DNA of 64,000 nt from Streptomyces rubrogriseus (GCF_027947575.1 NZ_CP116256.1:3906001-3970000); one strand, 5' to 3'; shown: positions 16,302 to 25,275, numbered from the stretch's first letter. The notes: a model not told the origin generated them from the letters alone. A program made the numbers and translations.

Positions 16302-19300
16302 CTACCGGCGTACCGCGTAGGCGCGTTGCACCGTCTGCCGAACCGAGTCGCCCGCCGCGTCGCGCGCCGTGACGCGGAGCGTGACCCACGACTCCCCGTG
16401 GGCGGGCGGCGTGAGCGAGGCCCGGAAGGCGTTGCGGCCGTGCGCGTGGGTGCGCGCCGCCGACCAGGTGCGCCCGTCGTCGTAGGACGCCTCGACCCGG
16501 ACGCTCACACCCCGCGGAACGGGCAGCCCTTCCTGGGCGCGCACTCGCACGTCGACATGGTGCGAACGGGTGCCGCGGACGGAATTGCGCACGTCGACCG
16601 GTACGTCGTAGTCCAGTTGGAGCAGCGACAGCGGGGTGGCGGCGTCCGTGCGACCCGATTCGAAGGACCAGGACGTACTGGTGGCCACGCCCCGTGTCCA
16701 GGCCTCGGAGTCGCGGGAGGTCTCCATGTCCAGCCGGTAGCGCGCCCGTTCGGCCGGAACGGTCACGTTCTGCCAGGCGCTGCCGACCCCGTCGACCCGC
16801 TCGCCGTCCCGGTACAGCACGGCGCTCGCGGTGTCCCCGCCGGTGGTGGGCGACCAGTGCCCGGCCTGCGAGTCGGTGAACTCCGGGACCCTCAGCCGCA
16901 GTACGTTGCCGTCCCGCACGGTCGGCGCCGTGGTGCCGGCCGGGATCGACGGGCGGACGACCGCGCCCTGCCAGGTCTCCCGGGGCTGTCCGCCGGCCCG
17001 GTAGGTGCGCGGATCGTCCCGCATCCCGGCGATCAGCGGCTGGTCCACGTCGAAGGTCGTGGTGTGGTGCACCCGGTGCTGCCAGGCGGTGTCGCCCGCG
17101 CTCACGTACTCGGTGCGCTCGAAGCCGAGCGGCACGAACCGGGTGTACTGCAGCCAGGCGGTGTTCTGGTACGGCCGCCAGCCGAAGCGCTGCTCGCTCG
17201 CCCATCCCGTGACACCGTTGTCGGCGTAGGTGGTGCGGACCACCGCGCTGTTGCGGGCGGACACCGAGTGCACGACCTTGCGGGGCACCTGCTGCTCGGA
17301 CACCTGCATGACGTCGTACAGGTACGGGCTGCGCGCGGTGCCGGTGAACCGCACCGAGGTCGAGCCGCGGGCGATGCGCGCGAGCAGTTCGGCGCCCGTG
17401 TCCTTGCCGATCCGCAGCGTGGGCAGGGCGTTGCGGTCGCCCGTCGGCCGCCAGCGGGTCCAGCCGGTGTCGTTGAAGTGGACGAGGATCACCGCACGGA
17501 CCCCGGCCGCGGCCGCCCGTTCGACCAGGGTCCGCTCGCCGGCTCCCGTCGGGTTGTCCACCACCGCGACCTTGCCGCGGGCGCGGCCGAAGTCGGCGTC
17601 CGCCGCGTCACCGGCGTCGACCGCGGTCAGGGTCGCGCCGTGCTCGGGGAAGAGCGGCGACGCGGGCATGTAGTAGGCGCCCAGGTCGAACCGCGTGCGG
17701 GACACCTTCGCCTCGACGAGCGGGGCGACGAGCTGCCAGCGGGAGGCGAACTCGAAGGTGCCCTCGGTGACCTCGGCCGTCGGACTGATGTAGAGCCGCT
17801 TGGCGATGTCGAAGTACATCGTGCCCTGCGTCAGGCTGCGGCCCCCGATCTCACGGTAGGTCTGGTAGCTCATGATCCCGCGCTGCTCCGCGGGCCGGGG
17901 CGTGCGGATCTCCACCGGAACCGTCTTCCGGGCGTCCAGGGTGACGGTCATGTCCTTGGTGACCCTGACCTCGGGCAGGACCACGTGGCGCAGCTCCTCG
18001 CCGTCCTCGGCCGACGTGGTCCAGCTGGTGTTGAGCTGGTACACGCCCTCCTCGACCTCGGCGACGGCGGCCGCCGGGTCGCTGTAGCCGACGAAGCCCT
18101 CCGCGCCCCAGATGGTGGGGAGGTCGGCGACCTGCTCGCCGTCCTTGTCGATCGTCTTCACGGTGATCCGGTGCGTCGGCCCGTGCACCACCAGGCTCAG
18201 CGTGGTGTGCGCGGCCACCGAACCGTCGGCGGTCGTCGCGGTGACGTAGCCGTAGAACTTGCCCTGTCCGGCGCGGGCGGGATCGACGGTCAGCGGCACC
18301 TCGGCCGAGCTGCCGGCGGGCACGCGTACCGAGTCGGAGCCGAGCCGCGCCGATCCCTCGGCGGGCGCCTTGCCCCCTTCCGTGGCCAGCTCGACGGCGA
18401 GCGAGAGCGTGACGTCCTCGTCGGAGGAGTTGGTGTACCTGACCCTCGACGTCACGGGCTCGGTGTCCCGAGAGGTGAACGGCCCCATGACGAGGGTGCC
18501 GGTGGCGGTCACCGCGCCCAGTCCCGCGGTGCGCACGTCGATCCGCCCGCCGCCCTGTTCGGTGACCTTCTGGCCGTCCACCGTGACCGCCGTGCTGACC
18601 AGCGCGTCCTTCAACTGCGCGCCGGTCCAGTCCGGATGGCGCTGGGCCAGGAGCGCGGCCGCGCCCGCCACATGGGGGGTGGCCATCGAGGTGCCCGAGG
18701 CGCCGGTGTAGTGCTCGTCGACCGGGTCGCCCATCGCCGACCCGGTCGCGCGTGCCGCCACGATGCCCACACCGGGGGCCGTGACGTCCGGCTTCACCGC
18801 GTCGTCGCCGAGGCGCGGGCCGCGGCTGGAGAACGGGGCGAGGGAATCGTCCCGGTCGACGGCCCCGACGGTGAGCGCGGCGTCCGCGGCCCCGGGCGAA
18901 CCGACCGTGCGGGGGCCCTGCTCGCCCTCGTTGCCGGCCGCGACCACGAACAGCGTGCCGGTGCGCCGGCTGAGGTCGTTGAGCGCCTGGCTCATGGGAT
19001 CGGTGCCGTCGGTGGCCCCGGAGGAGCCGAGGCTCATGTTGACGACGTCGGCGCCCTGGTCCGCCGCCCACTCCATGCCCGCGATCACCTGCGACTCGCT
19101 GCCGAAGCCGTCGTCGCCGAGCACCTTGCCGACCAGCAACCGCGCCGCGGGCGCGACACCTTGACGGCTTCCGCCGGAGGCGGCGCCGCTGCCGCCGACG
19201 ATGGAGGCGACGTGGGTGCCGTGCCCGAAGACGTCGTTGGTGCCGGAGCTGCCGGAGAAGTCCTTGGCCGCCGCGACCCGGCCGGCGAGGTCGGGATGGC

Positions 19301-20039
19301 TCTGGTCGGCACCGGTGTCCAGGACGGCGACCTTGACGCCGTCGCCCCGGTAGCCGGCCGACCACACGGCCGGAGCGCCGATCTGGGCCGTACTGCGGTC
19401 CAGGGACGCGGCCACCCGGCCGTCCAGCCACACGCGCGGAGTGGTGGCCGCGGCCTTCGCGCGCTGCCCGTCTGCCGGGACGAGCCGCTTCCAGAACCGG
19501 CCGAGGTCCGCCTCGTCGACCCGCACGGCACGCGCGTCGATGCTGTCGAGTTCGCGGACCGACGCGTCCCGCGCCAGGTCGGTCAACGCGTTCACGGAGG
19601 AGGCGGCCACGCCCTCGGCCCGCTCCACGATGAGCGGCAGCGCGTCGGTGTGCGCGGTGTCGTACCGCTGCGTGAGGAGCGCCGTCACGTCGAACAGGTC
19701 CCGGTCCAGGCGTCCGGCGGCGACCAGGGCGTCGGCGTCGGACGGGAGGACCGTCACATGGCCGTCCTGCTCGAGGGTGCGGAAGAGGACGCCCCGTCTC
19801 CCGGGCCCCGGCGTGACGGACGCCGCCTGGCGTCCGTCCGCGGCCCGGGTGACGGTCACACTGTCACCGGTGATCAGCTTGACCGTCGCGGTGCCGTGGT
19901 CCGTCGCGGTGCCGTGGTCCGTCGGAGGCGCGACGGCGTCCGGCCGCGGGGTGCCCGCGAGTGCGGGTACGGGGGCCACGGCGCCGGCGGCCAGCGCCAG
20001 ACCGGCCGATATCGCGGCCAACAGGCGGATCCGTCTCAT
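16302..20039 (-). CDS. Large secreted subtilisin-like S8 serine peptidase
   Basis: The ATG at 20039 gives a 1245-aa protein with a signal peptide (MRRIRLLAAISAGLALAAG, then an Ala-rich cleavage site). The catalytic domain holds Asp near 240 (VAVLDTGADQSHPD), His near 275 (GHGTHVASIVGG) and Ser near 449 (GTSMATPHVAGAAALL). A propeptide precedes it and includes a duplicated D-H-G-T-A-T hexapeptide close to the mature N-terminus. After the catalytic domain come beta-sandwich domains and a PA-like insert (GKVAVVDNPTGAGE), a layout seen in large extracellular Streptomyces subtilases. It should act outside the cell on proteins. It is divergent from the SGNH hydrolase and is transcribed alone. Confidence 0.93.
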   Translation of the reverse strand: MRRIRLLAAISAGLALAAGAVAPVPALAGTPRPDAVAPPTDHGTATDHGTATVKLITGDSVTVTRAADGRQAASVTPGPGRRGVLFRTLEQDGHVTVLPSDADALVAAGRLDRDLFDVTALLTQRYDTAHTDALPLIVERAEGVAASSVNALTDLARDASVRELDSIDARAVRVDEADLGRFWKRLVPADGQRAKAAATTPRVWLDGRVAASLDRSTAQIGAPAVWSAGYRGDGVKVAVLDTGADQSHPDLAGRVAAAKDFSGSSGTNDVFGHGTHVASIVGGSGAASGGSRQGVAPAARLLVGKVLGDDGFGSESQVIAGMEWAADQGADVVNMSLGSSGATDGTDPMSQALNDLSRRTGTLFVVAAGNEGEQGPRTVGSPGAADAALTVGAVDRDDSLAPFSSRGPRLGDDAVKPDVTAPGVGIVAARATGSAMGDPVDEHYTGASGTSMATPHVAGAAALLAQRHPDWTGAQLKDALVSTAVTVDGQKVTEQGGGRIDVRTAGLGAVTATGTLVMGPFTSRDTEPVTSRVRYTNSSDEDVTLSLAVELATEGGKAPAEGSARLGSDSVRVPAGSSAEVPLTVDPARAGQGKFYGYVTATTADGSVAAHTTLSLVVHGPTHRITVKTIDKDGEQVADLPTIWGAEGFVGYSDPAAAVAEVEEGVYQLNTSWTTSAEDGEELRHVVLPEVRVTKDMTVTLDARKTVPVEIRTPRPAEQRGIMSYQTYREIGGRSLTQGTMYFDIAKRLYISPTAEVTEGTFEFASRWQLVAPLVEAKVSRTRFDLGAYYMPASPLFPEHGATLTAVDAGDAADADFGRARGKVAVVDNPTGAGERTLVERAAAAGVRAVILVHFNDTGWTRWRPTGDRNALPTLRIGKDTGAELLARIARGSTSVRFTGTARSPYLYDVMQVSEQQVPRKVVHSVSARNSAVVRTTYADNGVTGWASEQRFGWRPYQNTAWLQYTRFVPLGFERTEYVSAGDTAWQHRVHHTTTFDVDQPLIAGMRDDPRTYRAGGQPRETWQGAVVRPSIPAGTTAPTVRDGNVLRLRVPEFTDSQAGHWSPTTGGDTASAVLYRDGERVDGVGSAWQNVTVPAERARYRLDMETSRDSEAWTRGVATSTSWSFESGRTDAATPLSLLQLDYDVPVDVRNSVRGTRSHHVDVRVRAQEGLPVPRGVSVRVEASYDDGRTWSAARTHAHGRNAFRASLTPPAHGESWVTLRVTARDAAGDSVRQTVQRAYAVRR

Positions 20040-20324
20040 CAGTGCGCTGCCTTCCCATGCGTTCGATGCGAGGTGGTGCGTTGGCCAGAATGAGCTCGCC
20101 GAAGACGGGGTGTCATTCGATTCGGGTGGCACAGGTGGGACATGTCGCAAGGGCGACACCGGGGCACCGCCGGGGTGTACGGCGGATGCAACCCGGTGTC
20201 GGGGGCGTGGGGTTGGCGTGCCGGGCGATGCGCGGGACACAGCCGGGCCGCGAGTGGCGTGAGCCGGGGAACGGCCGGGGAGGATCCAGCCCTGCACCCC
20301 GTCACGTCGGAAAGGCAGGCACCC

Positions 20325-21653
20325 ATGCGCCGTCTCCTCGCCCGAGTACCCGACCCCGTCCGTGCGCCCCTGGCCAGAGGCGTAGCGGCCGCCCTGGCCC
20401 TCACCCTGGCGTCCTCCGTCCTGGCCGCGTCCACGAGCACGGCCGCCGCTCCCGCCGGCACCGAGCGGGACGGACGGCCGGGAGGCGACGCCTGGTTCAC
20501 GTCCTGGGCCGCCTCACAGCAGAACGCCGCGCCCACACCGCTGCGCGACCAGTCGATGCGCATGATCACCCACCTGAGCCAGGGAGGTGACGCGGTCCGG
20601 ATACGCGTCCAGAACACCTTCGGCGACGCACCGCTCACCGTCGACGCGGCGACGGTGGCCCACAGCGACGGCAAGGACGCCGCGACGGAGGGACGCCCGC
20701 GTCCCGTGACGTTCGACGGCCGGCGCCGGGTCGTCGTCCCGCCCGGCGGTGAGGTGTGGAGCGACAGCACCGGGCTGCGCACCGCCGCCCAGGACGACAT
20801 AGCGGTGTCGCTCTCCGTCTCCGGCACGGTGGCTCCGGGGCGCCACGACAGCGCCTTCCGCACCAACTACCTGACCCCGCCCGGCTCGGGCGACCACACC
20901 GCCGACCCGGACGGCACCGCGTTCACCGGGACGACCGGCTCCACGCTCCTGGTCAGCGCGGTCGACGTACGCAACCCGCGCCTGCGGGGGAGCCTGGTCG
21001 CCTACGGCAGTTCGGTCGTCGACGGAACCGGGTCGACGAACTGCGGACCGGACTGCAGCCGCCCGGGCGCCGATCTGAGGTGGACCGACGACCTCGCCCG
21101 GCGGATCACCGCGGAACTGCCTCCCAACCGGCAGTTCGCCGTCGCCAACGCGGGCATCGGCGGCACCACCAGCGCCGCCACCTGCCCGGGCATCGGTGAG
21201 CCCGTCCGCGGTCTGGACGCCGCCGCCCGGCTGGAGCGCGACGTGCTGTCCCTGCACGGGGTCACGGGAGTCCTCTACTACTACGGGACCAACGACCTCC
21301 CGGCCGGCTGCGACGCCGCCCGAATCGAGGCGAGTTACCGCGAGGTCTTCCAGCGACTGCGCGCCGCGGGCATCAAGGTGTACGTCACGCCCATCACCCC
21401 TCGTCCCGGCTACACCGACCAGCACAACCGCGACCGGCACGCCGTCGGCACGTTCGTCTCGAAGTGGAACAGCTGCGGCGGCACCTGCGACGGGATCCTC
21501 CCCTTCGACCAGGTGCTCGAGGACCCGGTACGGCCGAACAGCATCAACCCGCCCTACGACACCGGCGACGGCGTCCACGCGAACATCGCCGGCCAGCAGG
21601 CCCTCGCCGACATCGTTTCCCTCCCGATGCTGGCGGCGTCGGCCCGCCGGTGA
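20325..21653 (+). CDS. Secreted SGNH/GDSL hydrolase
   Basis: This 442-aa secreted esterase-type protein starts at the ATG at 20325, which follows GGAAAGGCAGG. The signal peptide runs to about residue 45 (LASSVLAASTSTAAA). The SGNH blocks are in place: nucleophile Ser near 228 in VAYGSSVVDGTG, block II Gly in NAGIGGTTSA, block III Asn near 322 in YYGTNDLP, and the Asp-x-x-His pair near 414-417 in GDGVHANIAG. An N-terminal beta-rich domain of about 180 residues precedes the catalytic fold, as in many actinobacterial plant-polymer or rhamnogalacturonan acetylesterase-like proteins. Three cysteine pairs fit an extracellular enzyme. The substrate is unknown. Confidence 0.9.
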   Translation: MRRLLARVPDPVRAPLARGVAAALALTLASSVLAASTSTAAAPAGTERDGRPGGDAWFTSWAASQQNAAPTPLRDQSMRMITHLSQGGDAVRIRVQNTFGDAPLTVDAATVAHSDGKDAATEGRPRPVTFDGRRRVVVPPGGEVWSDSTGLRTAAQDDIAVSLSVSGTVAPGRHDSAFRTNYLTPPGSGDHTADPDGTAFTGTTGSTLLVSAVDVRNPRLRGSLVAYGSSVVDGTGSTNCGPDCSRPGADLRWTDDLARRITAELPPNRQFAVANAGIGGTTSAATCPGIGEPVRGLDAAARLERDVLSLHGVTGVLYYYGTNDLPAGCDAARIEASYREVFQRLRAAGIKVYVTPITPRPGYTDQHNRDRHAVGTFVSKWNSCGGTCDGILPFDQVLEDPVRPNSINPPYDTGDGVHANIAGQQALADIVSLPMLAASARR

Positions 21654-21658
21654 CCGGT

Positions 21659-21676
21659 GACCCGCCGGCGCGGGTC
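21659..21676. terminator. Short hairpin between convergent genes
   Basis: A 6-bp GC-rich stem (gacccg / cgggtc) with a 6-nt loop lies at the convergent junction of the SGNH hydrolase and tetR genes. It is weak, and it overlaps the last codon of the tetR gene. Confidence 0.3.
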
Positions 21677-22298
21677 ATGGATTCCCCGGCGGCCTGAGGG
21701 CGTCGACGACGAGATCGAGCAGCCGCTGGGTGCGCTCCGGCTCGTCGTCGGCGGCCGTCGAGAGGAACACGCCCAGCAGCATCGCGGTGACGTCGTCGGG
21801 TGCCACGTCCCCGCGCAGCGAGCCCGCCCGTGCGCCCCGCGCGAGCATGGTGCCGATCGCGGCCGTGATGCGCTCGCGGGTGGCGGGCGTGGCGAGGCGT
21901 CCCGAGGCCCAGCCGCTGTGGAGGGTGTTGAGCATGGAGCGCTTCGTCGCGACGAACGCCGCGTAGCGCTCCATCCACGCGCGCAGCGCCCGCTCGGGCG
22001 GCAGCGTGTCCAGCAGCGCGGAGGCACTGGCCGTGACGTCGTCCAGTTCGGCCGCGTAGACGGCCTCGACCAGCGCCTCGCGGGTGGGGAAGTGGCGGTA
22101 GAGCGTGCCGATGCCGACCCCCGCCTCGCGGGCGATGCCGTCCAGCGGGACGGTGTCGTCCGCGGCCGTGAACGCGGCCCGGGCGGCGGCCACGAGCTTC
22201 TCGCGGTTGCGTCGCGCGTGCGCGCGCAGCGGGCGTTCGGCGCCGACTAGCCGGTCGGGTCGGCCGGGGGCAGCGCTCGGTTCCTGGTCCGGACTCAA
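21675..22298 (-). CDS. TetR-family regulator, divergent from an aldo/keto reductase
   Basis: This 207-aa protein has an N-terminal TetR HTH: LVAAARAAFTAADDTVPLDGIAREAGVGIGTLYRHFPTREALVEAVY. The rest is a helical ligand and dimer domain. The region between it and the divergent aldo/keto reductase holds two strong palindromes sharing a cGGAGG-N-CCTCCg core. It should repress itself and the reductase, with the inducer perhaps being the reductase substrate. It converges with the SGNH hydrolase. Confidence 0.9.
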   Translation of the reverse strand: MSPDQEPSAAPGRPDRLVGAERPLRAHARRNREKLVAAARAAFTAADDTVPLDGIAREAGVGIGTLYRHFPTREALVEAVYAAELDDVTASASALLDTLPPERALRAWMERYAAFVATKRSMLNTLHSGWASGRLATPATRERITAAIGTMLARGARAGSLRGDVAPDDVTAMLLGVFLSTAADDEPERTQRLLDLVVDALRPPGNP

Positions 22299-22300
22299 AG

Positions 22301-22314
22301 CGGAGGATCCTCCG
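22301..22314. promoter_or_regulatory. TetR operator candidate 1
   Basis: A perfect 14-bp palindrome, cggaggatcctccg, lies 2 bp upstream of the tetR start codon. It shares the GGAGG/CCTCC core with the second site 30 bp away. Confidence 0.6.
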
Positions 22315-22330
22315 GTAGTGCTACAGTCGT

Positions 22331-22354
22331 AGAAGCGGAGGGTCCTCCGCTTCT
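22331..22354. promoter_or_regulatory. TetR operator candidate 2
   Basis: A perfect inverted repeat with 11-bp arms (agaagcggagg / cctccgcttct) around a 2-nt centre, located just ahead of the aldo/keto reductase start. A -10-like TACAGT at 22323 precedes it, so binding would cover the transcription start. Confidence 0.65.
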
Positions 22355-22382
22355 GTCATCATCGCACGAGGACGGACTTCCC

Positions 22383-23330
22383 ATGACGTCGACCGGCACC
22401 CCCTCCTATTCCCGTGCCACGCACGGCGGCACCCCCCGCCCCGGCGGGGCCGGATCGCTCGCCGGCCGCACCGTCTCCCGGATCGGCTACGGCGCGATGC
22501 AGCTCGAACGCCTGCACGCCGACCGGGCCGCCGCCGTCGCCCTCGTGCGCCGGGCGGTGGAGCACGGCGTCGACCACCTCGACACCGCCCAGTTCTACGG
22601 CGACGGATTCGTCAACGAGGTCATCCGTGAGGCGCTCCGCCCCGCGGACGACGTCGTGGTGGTGAGCAAGGTAGGCGCCGACCCCGACCCCGGCGGCCCC
22701 CTCCCGCTGCGCCCCGCACAGCGGCCGGAGGAGCTGCGGGCGAGCGTCGAGGACAACCTCAGGAGCCTCGGCACCGACCGGATCCCGGTCGTGAACCTGC
22801 GCCGCCTCGACACCGGCCCCGGCCTGCGCGCGGAGGGCGACCAGGCGGTCGACCTCGACGACCAGCTCGCCGTGATGACGGCGCTGCGCGACGAGGGCAA
22901 GATCGGTGCGATCGGTCTGAGCAGCGTGACGCCGGACGGACTGCGCCGGGCCCTGACGGCGGGCATCGTCTGCGTGCAGAACGCCTACAGCGTCGTGAGC
23001 CGGGACGACGAGGAGATGCTCGCGCTGTGCTCCGCCGAGGGCGTCGCCTGGGTGCCGTACTTCCCGCTCGGCGGCGCGTTCCCCGCCATGCCCAAGGTCG
23101 CCGACGAGCCCGCGGTGCACACCGTGGCCGACAGGCTCGGCGTGACGCCGGCCCAGGTGGGTCTCGCCTGGCTGCTCCACCACGCCCCGAACGTGCTGCT
23201 CATCCCCGGCACCGCCGACGCCGGTCATCTGGACGCGAACCTCGCCGTGGGCGAGATCGCCCTGGACGCGTCGTCCCTCGCCGCGCTCGACGCCGTGCGC
23301 AGCCGCTCCGCGGACGTGCCGCTCGGCTGA
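22383..23330 (+). CDS. Aldo/keto reductase family oxidoreductase
   Basis: This 315-aa TIM-barrel NADPH-dependent reductase keeps three of the four classical catalytic residues: Asp66 and Tyr71 in HLDTAQFYGDG and Lys95 in VVSKVG. At the usual histidine position (V-D-L-Y-x-x-H) it has V-V-N-L-R-R-L-D, so the histidine is replaced by arginine. The cofactor end is normal (IPGTADAGHLDANLA). The divergent TetR regulator and its two operators suggest induction by a small molecule, for example an aldehyde or quinone. The substrate is unknown. Confidence 0.88.
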   Translation: MTSTGTPSYSRATHGGTPRPGGAGSLAGRTVSRIGYGAMQLERLHADRAAAVALVRRAVEHGVDHLDTAQFYGDGFVNEVIREALRPADDVVVVSKVGADPDPGGPLPLRPAQRPEELRASVEDNLRSLGTDRIPVVNLRRLDTGPGLRAEGDQAVDLDDQLAVMTALRDEGKIGAIGLSSVTPDGLRRALTAGIVCVQNAYSVVSRDDEEMLALCSAEGVAWVPYFPLGGAFPAMPKVADEPAVHTVADRLGVTPAQVGLAWLLHHAPNVLLIPGTADAGHLDANLAVGEIALDASSLAALDAVRSRSADVPLG

Positions 23331-23373
23331 CACCGGCCCGGGGTGCCACCGCCCCGGCCGGAGTGCCCGGCGG

Positions 23374-23558
23374 GCGCTAGGGCCCGTCTGACAATTCCCG
23401 TCTGCCGGGCGACGCCATGCACGCACTCTCGCCGCACCGGCCCCAGACCCGAGTACGGCCAGTACGCGGGTCTGGGGCCGGCGCACCGAGAGCACGCACC
23501 TGACGCCGCGCGGCCGCCCTTCGGGCGACGACGCGAATTGTCAGACAGGCCCTAGCGC
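23374..23558. mobile_element. MITE-like 185-bp inverted-repeat element
   Basis: The ends are 24-bp inverted repeats (23374-23397 and 23535-23558) with one mismatch, containing gtctgacaattc and gaattgtcagac. Each end includes CTAG at 23377-23380 and 23552-23555, which could be a target duplication of the CTAG type made by some IS5-group elements. The inside is also largely self-complementary: gccggccccagaccc-type arms face gggtctggggccgg, around a gtac...gtac centre. No transposase frame fits. It lies between the convergent aldo/keto reductase and tetR genes and could also act as a transcription stop. Confidence 0.65.
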
Positions 23559-23571
23559 GGCGCCGGTGTTG

Positions 23572-24135
23572 TCACAGGGTGCGCAGGCCCCGGTCGGCGA
23601 AGGCGATGAGCCACTCGAAGCTGTCGTCGACGTCGGTGCTCCACTGGAAGCCGTCCGAGGCCTGCAGCGTGGCGAAGCCGTGGAAGAGGCTGCGCAGCAG
23701 GCGCAGTGCGTGGTTCACGTCGCGGTCCTCGATGTCGTAGCCGCGCAGGACCGCGGTGAACGCGCCGAGCAGCCGCTGCCCGGCGGCGGCCAGCGGATCG
23801 TCCGGCCCCGAGGGTTCCTGGCCGATCGTCGCGGCGTACCGGCCGGGGTGCTCCAGGACGAAGGCGCGGAACGCGCGCGCGGCGGCCGCCAGGGCGTCAC
23901 GCCCCGCATATCCCTGGACCGCGCCGCCGACGGCGTCCGCGGCCTCGTCCAGGGCGCGGACCGCGATCCGCCGGGTGAGGTCGTCCTGGCCGCCCACGTG
24001 CTTGTACAGGGACGGGGTGCGTACGCCGACCCGCTCGGCCAGCAGGCCCATCGTCAGGTTGGCGAAGCCCACTTCGTCGGCCAGCGCGGCACCGGCCGCG
24101 ACCACGGCCGCCGGATCCAGGCCCGCCCTAGGCAC
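23572..24135 (-). CDS. TetR/AcrR-family regulator with WHG-type C-terminal domain
   Basis: This 187-aa protein has an HTH (VVAAGAALADEVGFANLTMGLLAERVGVRTPSLYKHVGGQDDLTRRI) and a C-terminal domain ending in SLFHGFATLQASDGFQWSTDVDDSFEWLIAFADRGL, the WHG-type layout. It is the second gene of a unit with the alpha/beta hydrolase, overlapping its stop by 8 nt. It should control that pair through the AT-rich inverted repeats upstream of the hydrolase at about 24.99 kb. Confidence 0.88.
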   Translation of the reverse strand: MPRAGLDPAAVVAAGAALADEVGFANLTMGLLAERVGVRTPSLYKHVGGQDDLTRRIAVRALDEAADAVGGAVQGYAGRDALAAAARAFRAFVLEHPGRYAATIGQEPSGPDDPLAAAGQRLLGAFTAVLRGYDIEDRDVNHALRLLRSLFHGFATLQASDGFQWSTDVDDSFEWLIAFADRGLRTL

Positions 24136-24964
24136 GGGCGGCGTCCGAGCGGAGGAAGGCGAGCACGAGCGCGGCCACCTCGTCGGGGAACTGGTCGTGC
24201 GGATAGTGGCCGGCGCCCTCGATCATCTCCAGGCGGCCGAGCCCGGAGGGCAGCTCCGCGACGACGGCCGAGCCCTCCGCGTGCGGGTCGGCCCAGTCCG
24301 GGTCGAGGGTGCCCATCACCACCAGAACCGGGCAGCGGACATTGCCGAGTTGGGCGCCGGCGTCCGTCGGCGCGCTGCGGCCCATGGCCTGCATGGCCTT
24401 CATCCGGCCCGGCTCGCGCAGCCGGGACTCGATGAGGCCGAGCCGCTCGCCCCAGTGGGCCGGCTTCACGCCCGGGTACGCGACGTCGAGGTACGAGCGC
24501 CACAGTGGCAGGCTGCCGAACGCGCCCGCGCCGAGCAGGCGGAGCATGCCCCGCCGGAACCGCTTCACCCGCAGGTCGCCGAGGCGCACCGACTGCTTGC
24601 GGGTGAACGGCGCCAGCTCGACGACCGCCGTGACCAGGGAGGGCTCCAGGGCCGCGGCGATGGTGGCGGCGCCACCCGAGACCGAGTGGCCGACCACTAC
24701 GGCCGGGCCGCCCAGGTGACGGATCAGGGCGATCAGGTCGCCGGCGATGGCGGTGCGGCTCCACTCCGGCCAGTCGACGCTCGACTCGCCGCAGCCGCGC
24801 AGGTCCACCGCGGCGACCCGGTGACCGGCCGCCACCAGCTGGGGGACGACGGCGCGGTACGCGGCGCGGCTGTCTCCCATGCCGTGCGCGAGCACGATCA
24901 GCGGGCCGGACCCGGTCACTTCGTACGCGATCGTGCCGCCGTCGACGGCAAGGCGCTCGGTCAT
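24128..24964 (-). CDS. Alpha/beta-fold hydrolase
   Basis: This is a 278-aa hydrolase. Visible landmarks are the oxyanion loop LAHGMGDS, the nucleophile elbow G-H-S-V-S-G-G with Ser94, an acid in V-M-G-T-L-D-P-D-W and the catalytic His in G-A-G-H-Y-P-H. This is a complete triad. It is typical of small-molecule esterases or lactonases of the proline-iminopeptidase/epoxide-hydrolase-like group; the substrate is unclear. It is read before the overlapping tetR gene, an arrangement common for detoxifying hydrolases controlled by their own sensor. Confidence 0.88.
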   Translation of the reverse strand: MTERLAVDGGTIAYEVTGSGPLIVLAHGMGDSRAAYRAVVPQLVAAGHRVAAVDLRGCGESSVDWPEWSRTAIAGDLIALIRHLGGPAVVVGHSVSGGAATIAAALEPSLVTAVVELAPFTRKQSVRLGDLRVKRFRRGMLRLLGAGAFGSLPLWRSYLDVAYPGVKPAHWGERLGLIESRLREPGRMKAMQAMGRSAPTDAGAQLGNVRCPVLVVMGTLDPDWADPHAEGSAVVAELPSGLGRLEMIEGAGHYPHDQFPDEVAALVLAFLRSDAARA

Positions 24965-24985
24965 GTCACTCCCCAGTAGGGCTAA

Positions 24986-25004
24986 TAGCTTTAGCTAAAA
25001 GCTA
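24986..25004. promoter_or_regulatory. Overlapping inverted repeats, operator candidate for the hydrolase-tetR unit
   Basis: The sequence tagctttagctaaaagcta contains two overlapping palindromes (tagct-tt-agcta and tagct-aaa-agcta). It is AT-rich in a GC-rich context and lies 22 bp upstream of the hydrolase start, where a TetR repressor would be expected to bind. Confidence 0.55.
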
Positions 25005-25044
25005 CTGCCATTAGCCGCCACTGTCAACGGCCCGTCCGGAGCGT

Positions 25045-25275
25045 TCACCGCGCAGGGGTGTGCCGTCCCGTCGCGCGTTGCACGGCCAGCTCCACCTCGC
25101 GGTGCGGTACGCCGGTCTCGTCGGCGTAGGCGGCGATGCCCCGGGCGAGCGCGGCGGTCGCATCGGACCAGACCGCCAGGGCGACCGTGGCGTTCTCGCC
25201 CCTGTTGCTGCGGTAGCGGTTGTCCGCCGCCTCGACGGCGCGCCGGAGTTCGATGAGGTGTCTCGGGATTTCCAT
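25045..25275 (-). CDS. Small hypothetical protein
   Basis: The ATG at 25275 gives 76 aa: MEIPRHLIELRRAVEAADNR, then a helical central part and a short basic tail. It is predicted to be mostly alpha-helical and soluble, with no signal peptide or membrane segment. No strong ribosome site is visible before the ATG. The codon bias looks like real Streptomyces coding DNA. Function unknown. Confidence 0.6.
   Translation of the reverse strand: MEIPRHLIELRRAVEAADNRYRSNRGENATVALAVWSDATAALARGIAAYADETGVPHREVELAVQRATGRHTPAR

Noticed and set aside
23374..23558. Non-coding RNA or riboswitch
   Set aside because: The near-perfect terminal repeats and CTAG flanks fit a MITE better; it lies downstream of both neighbouring genes, so there is nothing to control as a leader.
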